From Maniola hyperantus (lineage: Eukaryota > Arthropoda > Insecta > Lepidoptera > Nymphalidae), in assembly GCF_902806685.2 (NCBI RefSeq), contig NC_048545.1, positions 5,815,852 to 5,879,851 on the forward strand: a stretch of 64,000 nt of DNA, given 5' to 3'. The translations under genes and the position numbers were made by a program. The notes below the pieces were generated by a model. It saw nothing but the letters and a program-made list of their open reading frames with translations. It had not been told where the DNA came from and ran no database searches. Positions 56,305-64,000 of the stretch are shown in pieces; positions within the stretch are counted from its first letter, which is position 1; the number at the start of each line of letters is the position of its first letter.

Positions 56305-57650
56305 TCTGATCACCGACACTGACGTCACTCGGGGAACACTATGTCATCGCGGCCCCGCGTGCCGTGATAACGCGAACGTCACTCTGAATCTAAGACGAGT
56401 GTAAATTAACTTTATTAATTTTATTGTTGTTTTATTGCCTATTAAACGTCACCCGACCGTCATAATGTGTTCCATCGGCGATAAAGGCCGGCCGACTTGT
56501 GTTTACTTTTTACGATTATTTTACGACTCTGAAGCACGTGCCGCGGTTTTACGAGTTTTTAAACGTTCCCGTGTGTCTCATACGCCGGCGGCGAGCACGG
56601 GTCGTCACGTCACTTCACGTCACGTGCGAGTGTCGGAGTGTTCGGTTCAGATTGGAGTGGACATGTGGTGGAGGCGTGTGTCGCGAGTGAAGTTTGCAGT
56701 CGCGAGTGCAGAGCGAGCGACTATAAGCCGGGAGCGACCGGCGCGACTCGGCTCACGCAGTCTACTAAGCGGCCGGAGTCGGAGAGGCCACGCGCGCCGC
56801 CCTGCGCGCCGCCTGCGATACCGACACTGACGATTGTTCCGTCCCCTTTTCGCTAATCACTATAAATATTATCAGTCACGCTCTCTTTTCCCTCGCTTAT
56901 CACTCCTCCTGAGCCACGTGCCCGAGCCTGAAGCTGGCCGCTAGCGAACCCTGTTTGTTTGGCTCTTTCGTGAACTCTACATTCCTGAAAACCGCCCGCC
57001 CACGACCTGAACTTTATTTGAACAAAACATAAACGTTAAAAATTACCCAAAATATTCAAAACAAACTTTTAAATCTCAAGTGGCATTTATTAGCACTTAA
57101 AATCATCTTAACATCGCTCACTTAAGTCAACAAGCAAAAAATAACGTCAACAAAAGGCCAATAATGACTTAGCTACTGAAAAGTAAAGCCGCAAAGTCGT
57201 AAACTCATAAACGTACAATTAGTGAAACGGGCCAGTAAAGAAAAGATTTTACAACCACTCTCGGTCGGGTACAATGAGCGCGCAGTATCGTAACAAGGTG
57301 CTGAATAGAGTGAGAAGTCGTAAAGATGATTATTATTTCTTCTACTACCTGTTTTATACGAGTAGAGTCTCTGTTACTGTCGCTCACGGCGCGTAAACGT
57401 ACGTTCGAGTGGGACGGGCTATTTTGTGGAACGCGTATTGCGTAGTCGGAGTTGTGATATGTATAGTTGCCTCGCTCTGGCGCAGTGTAGCGCGTGCAGT
57501 GGAAGACGCACTATCGAAAGGTAAACAATAGTGCATTATCGCGAGAGCACTCAGTTCGCGCGTCCAAATGAAGTCATCAAACGAATGAATGGCTCTTGGA
57601 GCGGTGTACGGGGCCCAACGACACGCTCGCATTTTTATTGTATAGCCTCT
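56305..57650 (-). promoter_or_regulatory. Ubx 5' leader and promoter-proximal region
   Basis: GC-rich, CpG-containing block directly upstream of the Ubx ATG, free of the dispersed repeats found elsewhere. It should hold the 5' UTR and promoter. No clear TATA box in the Ubx direction was found at a usable distance; Drosophila Ubx is also TATA-less. A TATAAATA string at 56861-56868 reads on the plus strand, opposite to Ubx. TCAGT-type initiators occur on both strands (minus at 56826-56830, plus at 57550-57555), but none has convincing downstream elements. The transcription start is not resolved from sequence alone. Open frames here (for example 56435-56830 plus) look like by-products of GC content. 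Confidence 0.6.
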
Positions 57651-59365
57651 TTAAACAAATATTTACGCATAAAAAGGGTTGGACACCTTCCTGCTTTGCA
57701 ACAATTCAATAGTATTTTTTTTTTGAAATCTGTATTTAAGTAGGTATAGGTACTTAACTACATTTTGGTAGTATCTCAAATAATAGTTATTTTATGAAAT
57801 ATGAAGTCTGTTAAATATTTTTCATTTCTTGAAATACTTATTATGTAAAAAATTAAATTAAGTAGATGTACCTACCTAAATTCTATGATAAAAAAACTAA
57901 ATGTTTTATTAAGTAGGTAGGTACTAGAACGATTTTATTTAGAGCTTTTAGTCTTAATCACTTAGCAAAATTAAAATTAGCTTTCGTGTAGAGTCCAAGA
58001 AAGGACGTAATAAGACTGAATTCGATAAACTTTTTTATGGCTAGATAGGTAGGTACCTACCTATAGGTACATACATACCTACCTACCTAACCCAAATGAC
58101 CGTCAAAAATTAAGTAGGTACCTATTTTTATAAATAAATTAGCCTAGTCAGAAAATATCAGCGTTTGTTCATAGAGCTTTCAGAGCTTCCGTCAAGAAAT
58201 CAAAGTAAACAAGACGATAATATAAAAAAACCCAAGTACCTAAGTAATTAAGTACTTAATCATAAAAAGAAAAAATCATTAAAAATAAAAGTTTATTTTA
58301 TGTAGAGTCCAGAAAACTTACCTAAAGAGGCGATATTATTCAAAAAAAAAAAATCTTATGTAAGTACTAACTATCTAAACTCTAAGTTGTCTGAACTATG
58401 ACCTGTATAGTAAAATCGGTAACGAGATTTTTACTCTCCGGGTATCGAAAACACACTTGCACATTTTATTCATTGCCGAGTCTCACCCAACTGAGGTTCC
58501 ACTATGGTAAAGGAGGATGCATGACCATGTCTTGGTACGTAGGCGATGTACTCTGGTGTGGTTCGTTTTTGGAAAACGCTGGTCCAATGATCGCAAGCTT
58601 CCCCTATATCGACATAAACAACTAAGTATTTTCTAAAGCTCAACTAAGCACTATTCATTTTAGTCTTTTTTTTGTGAACTATGGAGTTAGTGCTCTATCA
58701 GATCACTGATTTTCACTGCTAGATTGAAAAATCTGGTTTACTTATTTCGTAATTTTGACCCAAAACGAGTAAATTATTGACGATTTTTTCCGAAATCCGT
58801 TCTTATCGGTTGACTTGGTTTCAGTAGATAGGTAACACAGACGATCATTTTGGTAATCTAATTGTGTTTTAATTTGAAGGCAGATAGGTATTTCAGACTA
58901 GCAGAAAAAATATGCGATTAACAGAGCTTTTGCTCTAAAGTTCAGAAAATACAAAAATGAATTTACAAGAAAATTGATTTTTTATGTCGTTATACTTGGG
59001 CACCAGTGCTGACGTTGATGTCTTTTTATAGACCTAATTATTGGTTATCTAATAACCTAACAGATTCTTATAAGTTGACTAGATCTTAGCTTTTTTAAGT
59101 AAATGTACCTACCTATTGTGTGATGAGTTCAAGATGGAACTTCGTCATTTAGAAAAACTTTACTTACTTATTGATTCTTATGTTATGTTATGTCTTATGT
59201 TATGTTAGAATTTTTATATAATAAAGTATCTGGGAATAAGCTAAAGGTACTTAACCTGCATTAATAAATACCTGCCTAATTGTATGTTAGATATAGACGT
59301 CGTCTAAGATGCTGAAGGACCTCACATAAGTAGGTATATACAGGTAAAACCCAACGCACTTGTTT
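57651..59365. other. Ubx upstream DNA, nothing assigned
   Basis: AT-rich with TAGGTA/TACCTA tracts; strongest at 58040-58110. No repeat family or coding domain. The frame at 58398-58625 has no recognised motif. Confidence 0.35.
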
Positions 59366-59440
59366 CAAACCCTTCTCACTCTGACAGGAGCCCCGTTCTC
59401 TGTAGTGAGCCGACGATGGGTTGATCATGATGATGATTAT
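59366..59440 (+). mobile_element. SINE (family D) tail fragment
   Basis: AACCCTTCTCACTCTGACAG, GTAGTGAGCCGACGATGGG and TTGATCATGATGATGATTATG. Only the tail half. Confidence 0.7.
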
Positions 59441-59597
59441 GTCACCTACTCGAAAAAACGATTAGAATTTTCGTTTGCATAGGTACCTATTCTAATAAGA
59501 AATATGAACCTGTAGGATAGGTCGCCCTGCAGTTCTATAACTGGACACCTGCTGATAGGAACTATTAAGATTTTTTTCATACCCATGTCCAGTATAA

Positions 59598-60056
59598 GTG
59601 TGATAGGTTAGGACGTCCGCCTTCTAAGTAGTCAGAGGTCGGGATTTCGATCACGAGCACGCACCTCTAACTTTTCAAAGTTATGTGCGTTTTCAGCACA
59701 GATAACAGAAGTTTTCAGTTATGAAATATCACTTGCTTTAACTAGGTAAAGGTTTAATTAGGTAAATAGTTATAAGATTACTAACATTAGTTTTTAAGTC
59801 GTGTTTTATTACTAACAAATTATGGTCGAATTAAAGGATTTTTATTTTAATTTTTTATTTTTATTTAACAGTGAAGGAAAACATCATGAGGAAACCTGCA
59901 TGCCCGAGAGTTCTCCATAATGTTCTCAAAGGTGTGTGAAGTCTATCAATCCGCACATGGCCAGCGTGGTAGACTATGGCCAAAACCCTTCTCACTCTAA
60001 GAGGAGACCCGTTTTCTGTAGTGAGCCGCCGATGCGTTGATCATGATGATAATGAT
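59598..60056 (+). mobile_element. SINE (family D) split by a second insertion
   Basis: tRNA-like head (TAGGTTAGGACGTCCGCC, degraded B-box GATTTCGATCACG), normal body to GCTTTAAC at 59742, then foreign DNA to 59863, then the body resumes AGTGAAGGAAAACATCATG and reaches the ATGATGATAATGAT tail. Confidence 0.8.
59743..59863 (+). mobile_element. 121-bp insertion inside a SINE
   Basis: Interrupts the SINE and is flanked by the direct repeat TTTAAC (59737-59742 and 59864-59869). It ends in an AT-rich TTTTATTTTAATTTTTTA tail, suggesting a retroposed fragment. Source unknown. Confidence 0.6.
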
Positions 60057-60310
60057 GTCCAGTACATATAAGGTATAGTAAGCTACTTACCTACTCATTT
60101 TTAAAACATTTTTGGTAGGTAGGTAGGTACCATCGTAATAAATACTTCTACTACGAAATTATATACGAATACGAAAACAGACAGAAATTAATACTTATAG
60201 GTAATTAAGCACTTGATAATGTTGTGCATTCGTACCTACAGGACCTTTCTGCGAAAATCCGGATGATAACTTAAAATCAACACCTCACGATTCAGGTTTT
60301 CATTCTGTGT

Positions 60311-60326
60311 CGCTAGATGGCAGCAC
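60311..60326 (+). promoter_or_regulatory. CTCF-like motif
   Basis: CGCTAGATGGCAGCAC fits the CTCF core including its GCAGC extension. About 4 kb upstream of the Ubx ATG. Motif match only. Confidence 0.5.
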
Positions 60327-60407
60327 CTGCGAGATAGAAGCTACATCACAGACAGGCTACTTCTAAATAGGAAGGTAGGAAGATAATTTTATAATTTTAT
60401 TAAGTAA

Positions 60408-60706
60408 CTAGCTGATAGCCGCGACTTCATCCGCGTGGAATTAGGCTTTTTAAAAATCCCGTGGGAACTCTTTGAGTTTCCGAGAAAAAACAAAGAAACG
60501 GGCCGAATTGAGAACCACCTCCTTTTTAGAAGTCGGTTAAAAAAATGGCCTATATCCACCCTATATCACTCTCCAGGTCTTTATCTATAGGATCATCTAC
60601 CCATGCAAAAAATTACGTCAATCCGTTGCACCGTTGCGACGTAATTGAAGGACAAACCAACAAACTAACAAACAAACACACTTTCGCATTTATAATACCC
60701 TTATTA
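60408..60706 (-). mobile_element. Helitron-like family A, minus, with small insertion
   Basis: CTAGCTGATAGCCGCGACTT and CATCCGCGTGGAATTAGG form the inverted 3' end; GGGAACTCTTTGAGTTTCCG follows; the 5' end is TTTCGCATTTATAATAC. A foreign CCACCTCCTTTTTAGAAGTC segment lies within at about 60503-60540. Confidence 0.7.
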
Positions 60707-61189
60707 TGATTATGTATGACCCTTACTGATTTTATTAAGTAATTCAACATCCTACCTACCTATTATGACCTAAGTATTTTGTTAAAATAAGGTTGCAATG
60801 AAATTAAAGATCTCAAAGAAAAATTTTCAAGAAATATTACCTAAATGATAAGAAAATGCATCTGCAGATTACAGCTAAGTAGGTATAGAGGTAGGTAGGT
60901 ATAGTTTTTATATTTATAATTCTCCTTAAAATCAACTGGAATAAGACAATTTTATAGTAAAACTACTGATAGACAGCCTGATAGATACCTACTTCTATTT
61001 AAAAATCCGTAAGATTTGAATTATAAAAACGTCATCATCATCATCATCAAGGCGGGTGAACGTGGTCAAGCGTGCGCCTCTAATGAATAAAATTAACTAT
61101 TATTAGGTAGGTAGGTAAGTACCTATCTACACCTGCAGCAAAATTTAAATAACGGGGTGCTGAACACTAACATAGTCCCAAATCAATCT
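60707..61189. other. Ubx upstream DNA, nothing assigned
   Basis: AT-rich; a (CAT)5-type scrap at 61033-61049 may be a SINE tail remnant. Confidence 0.35.
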
Positions 61190-61520
61190 TTTATCACTTA
61201 TCGGCAAAGTAAAGGCCAGGCAAGGCTCGGGTGGCTGAAGGCTCATTCGCATTCAAGCAGGCGACAGCTGGATTCGCGTGGCGGGCGGCGGCGCCCGCGC
61301 ACCGCGCGTGCCCTCCGAGACTCGTAAACACGATTTTTACTACCACTTGAACGCTCGTAAACGTCACGTGAATTGCGCCGTTTGTAGAACTCTCAGTAAA
61401 CACCGCTCAGATTATTTCGTATACGCCTCCGGGGCTAAACCTCAATATAAATTCGAAACTTTATGAACGCAGCCGGCGGACGCACGTGGTTTGTTATTAT
61501 GCCAGTCTTTAGACATTTAT
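61190..61520. promoter_or_regulatory. GC-rich upstream island, candidate enhancer or Polycomb element
   Basis: About 330 bp, repeat-free, with GGCGGGCGGCGGCGCCCGCG in the middle, two CTCGTAAAC strings (61320 and 61353; posterior-Hox/Caudal-like TTTACGAG on the other strand), CGTCACGTG and a TTTATGAACG near the end. Open frames on both strands follow from GC content and have no known domain. About 5 kb upstream of the Ubx ATG. Confidence 0.4.
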
Positions 61521-62046
61521 TGAACCATTATTGACTTGTTTAAAGTATCACCCGGTTAATAGAGATAAAGGAGTCGTTGATAGTTTATGTCTTCATAACA
61601 GAGTTGCCATATACTTACTAGAGGTCCTGCAAAAACGACCACAGCTTGACTAATTTTATCAAAACTATGTACCTACACGTTGTTAGGTATATCGTAACAT
61701 ACCTATTGCATACTCACAGGCAGAACTTGGCTGTACTTTTTGTTTTTTAACATCTCCACTGTTCTCCACTCACACACATCACACTCTACCATTCGCAACA
61801 AAGAAATTTGGCAAAAGGAGCTTTTTGATGTATTTTTCTATCCAGCATACCTATAGGCGCTGTCTTTGATAAAATAGGTAAGAGTGGGCGCTATAAGTAC
61901 CTTCGGGCTAGCATCGAAGTATAACAACAGCTATAAGTAATTGGCCTAAATATCTACATATAGTTGCAGAAGAATTAAAAAAGAACACCAAGGCCACAAA
62001 TTAAGCAACTTAATCACAAAAATTGCAATATGATTAGGTATAGGTA
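61521..62046. other. Ubx upstream DNA, nothing recognised
   Basis: AT-rich, no repeats of the listed families, no coding signal. Confidence 0.35.
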
Positions 62047-62262
62047 TCTAAATATATAAAAGGAAAACGTGACTGACTGACTGATCTATCAACGCACAGC
62101 TCAAACTACTGAACGGATCGGGCTAAAATTTGGCATGCAGATGTATCATGGTACTTAGCTATTATGACGTAGGCATCCGCTATGAAAGGATTTTTGAAAA
62201 TTCAATCCCTAAGGGGGTGAAATAGGGGTTTGAAATTTGTGTAGTCCACGCAGATAAGCTAG
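62047..62262 (+). mobile_element. Helitron-like element, family B
   Basis: A|TCTAAATATATAAAAGG start, GACTGACTGACTGATCTATC, CTAAGGGGGTGAAATAGGGG and CTAG before T. The 3' stem is partly deleted (CCACGCAGATAAGCTAG). Confidence 0.78.
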
Positions 62263-62633
62263 TAAATAATAATAATTATTAATTTCTTTACATCTTTATA
62301 GCTCGATGAAGACGGTTTTTTCACGTGTCATGTGAGAGGTTTGCATCTCTATGTTCTGTAACTCAATGCTTCATGGAGGATACGGGTTGCGAGACGAAGC
62401 GTCTAGTTGTCTGCTCAGACTTGACTGGTGGTTTTATGACTGTAATTTTCCTTTTTATCGAGCCTCATGGGTTTATTGCAGGCCATATGATTGATATCAA
62501 TCACTGCTCCCGTAATGGACTGTTATGTTATAACTTATTCTATGAACTGGGCCGATTTATGGCCAACTTGATTTCATTACATAAGTTTGAGGCGAAAACC
62601 TTAAGTTTGTACCTAATCATATTTTTTTTTCAG
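62263..62633. other. Open stretch without a recognised gene
   Basis: A frame at 62325-62690 gives 121 residues beginning MSCERFASLCSVTQC, with no known domain and running into a SINE tail. Codon use and context give no support. Left as non-coding. Confidence 0.4.
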
Positions 62634-62880
62634 TTCATCATCATCATGATCGCCCGCTCACTACAGAGCACAGGTCTCCTCTTAGAGTGAGAAGGGTTTT
62701 GGCCATAGTCTACCACGCTGGCCAAGTGCGGATTGGTAGACTTCACAAATCACACACCTTTAAGCACATTAGGTATAGAGAACTCTCAGGCATGCAGGTT
62801 TCCTCACGATGTTTTCCTTCACCGTTAAAGCGAGTGATATTTAATTACTTAAAACGCACATAACTCCGAAAAGTACTTAT
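62634..62880 (-). mobile_element. SINE (family D), head-less, minus
   Basis: ATCATCATCATGATCG tail, CCGCTCACTACAGAGCACAG, GTCTACCACGCTGGCC and CCTTCACCGTTAAAGCGAG. Stops before the tRNA-like head. Confidence 0.8.
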
Positions 62881-63117
62881 GAGGTACAAAGTGCCAAAAT
62901 TTTCATCGATGCTAATTCGGTTGTACCTAAGTAGGTAGGTACGTAGGTACATAAACTAAACCACATTGATAGGACTAAAAATTGCCCTATATTTTTCACA
63001 AAGTTCCCTGTGATAAAGAAGTTTAGACTTGTCAATTAAGCTTAGATTAGGTTTTGTACAATTGAATTAGCACCATTGTCTCGAGTTATAAATTTTTTTG
63101 AGTTGGTAGAGTTGCTA

Positions 63118-63134
63118 TTGCCATCTACTGGTAG
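63118..63134 (-). promoter_or_regulatory. CTCF-like motif
   Basis: On the minus strand CTACCAGTAGATGGCAA is a close match to the CTCF core CCASYAGRKGGCR. Motif match only. Confidence 0.55.
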
Positions 63135-63257
63135 TACTTGGAAGCACTTTGCTACTGCACCGTCTTGCAACTTTGTTACCAACCATCCTACCGAACTAAA
63201 TGCATATTTATTTTATAGGACTTGTTTTAGATAGGTACTTAATTATACTAGGTACAG

Positions 63258-63420
63258 TGTGGCTAATTCCTTTGTACACAATCTCTAAACTAAATTAAAA
63301 TATCACGTCTAATTCTAGTGCTTTCCTTTTCCGCAAGCAACATTATGAAAGGGATAGCAATAGATTTAGACGTGATATTTTAGTTTAGTTCAGAGATTGT
63401 GTACAAAGGAATTAGCCACA
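63258..63420. mobile_element. MITE family G, copy 3, well preserved
   Basis: 163 bp; TGTGGCTAATTCCTTTGTAC and ACAATCTCTAAACTAAA left, exact complement on the right. Core CTTTCCTTTTCCGCAAGC as in copy 1. Confidence 0.88.
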
Positions 63421-64000
63421 GTCATTAGATAAATTATAAAAAGTCTATCAGGTTAATTAATAATTAAAAACAATAGAAACATTTTAATCGATACCACGAG
63501 AGAATCAAAACATACTCGACAGATAACGTTCTAAAAATAGCATTATGCAAAACAAACAATAATTGTCATTGGATCTCTTATCAAAAAATAACGAGACAGT
63601 AAACTGTTTTGTACTGGCTATGATTCACATTTATTACAGTTTTATCACGTGTAACGTACTACTACCCAAAGCAAACTGCCAATAGAGGGACGATAACATG
63701 ATCATAAAAGTGGATTTTATTACTTTATTCGTCATTCGGCTATATAAATTCATCAAGACACTTGTTAATCGTAAAATAAATCTTATTATACAGTAAAATG
63801 ATGTTTAAATTGACGATTTAAACGCGTTTTATTTTCGTCATAACAATAAAATTTATTTTTACGAGCTCGCTTAGTGTGGCTGGGTTAAGCGCCATCTAGG
63901 TGCGGCGGTCGGGACCGCAACGTCAGAGAGTGACGTCATTTGATAGCGGTTCGAACTGGAAGTTTTACGAGCCGTTTTGGTACTCAAATGAATGGAGGTG
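63421..64000. other. Ubx upstream DNA to the window edge
   Basis: Repeat-free. The last 150 bp are GC-richer, with a CTCF-like motif, a TGACGTCA site at 63933-63940 and two TTTACGAG strings (63859, 63965), so a regulatory island appears to begin here and continue past the edge. Confidence 0.4.
63888..63905 (-). promoter_or_regulatory. CTCF-like motif
   Basis: On the minus strand CCGCACCTAGATGGCGCT fits the CTCF core with the GCGCT extension. Motif match only. Confidence 0.55.

Noticed and set aside
56305..56328. Eight-codon N-terminal extension of Ubx (open frame from 56328)
   Set aside because: The extension starts with GTG, not ATG; the conserved Ubx N-terminus starts at the ATG at 56304 with a good context.
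56435..56830. 131-residue plus-strand frame upstream of Ubx
   Set aside because: Arg/Ser-rich by GC composition, overlaps the Ubx leader, has no known domain, and several overlapping frames exist in the same block.
56861..56868. TATA box for Ubx
   Set aside because: The TATAAATA string reads on the plus strand, opposite to Ubx, and the nearby TCAGT lies only about 10 bp away, too close for a TATA-initiator pair.
62325..62690. 121-residue plus-strand protein
   Set aside because: No domain, ends within a SINE tail, and no supporting splice or promoter signals.

Overview
This is an AT-rich insect window, very probably from a lepidopteran. It contains one recognisable host gene part: the first coding exon of the Hox gene Ultrabithorax (Ubx), on the minus strand at 55845-56304. 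The exon starts with the Ubx N-terminus MNSYFEQ and ends one base after the codons for YPWMAIA at a strong splice donor. No homeodomain exon was seen, so nearly everything to the left (1-55844) is read as Ubx intron 1, at least 55.8 kb long. Everything to the right of the GC-rich leader and promoter block (56305-57650) is read as upstream DNA, the bxd-like side facing abd-A. The lepidopteran call rests on the Ubx sequence, on dispersed repeats of types common in moths and butterflies (Helitron-like CTAG-ended elements, a tRNA-derived SINE with a CAT/ATG tail), and on very frequent TAGGTA/TACCTA tracts. The species cannot be named.

Layout. 1-31570: intron with Helitron-like elements, several MITE families, LINE 3' remnants, a (GT)36 tract and a tRNA-like foldback, separated by non-repetitive stretches. 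31571-36104: a complete, young Ty1/copia retrotransposon with identical 180-bp LTRs, 5-bp target duplications and an intact 1276-aa gag-pol, antisense to Ubx. 36105-55844: the rest of the intron, with more repeats, candidate regulatory islands and candidate plus-strand exon signals near 12.5 and 43.8 kb. 55845-57650: Ubx exon 1, leader and promoter-proximal DNA. 57651-64000: upstream DNA with SINEs, a Helitron, a MITE and a GC-rich island at 61.2-61.5 kb.

How the parts may work together. The window is mainly cis-regulatory territory for one Hox gene. CTCF-like motifs lie at about 6.3 kb (both orientations) and at 60.3, 63.1 and 63.9 kb, so they bracket the Ubx promoter. Two PHO/YY1-like sites lie 44 bp apart in the intron, and plus-strand splice signals hint at antisense non-coding transcription. 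These regulatory readings come from motif matches only and are inference. The Ubx exon, the copia element and the repeat families with target duplications or repeated copies are well supported by the sequence.
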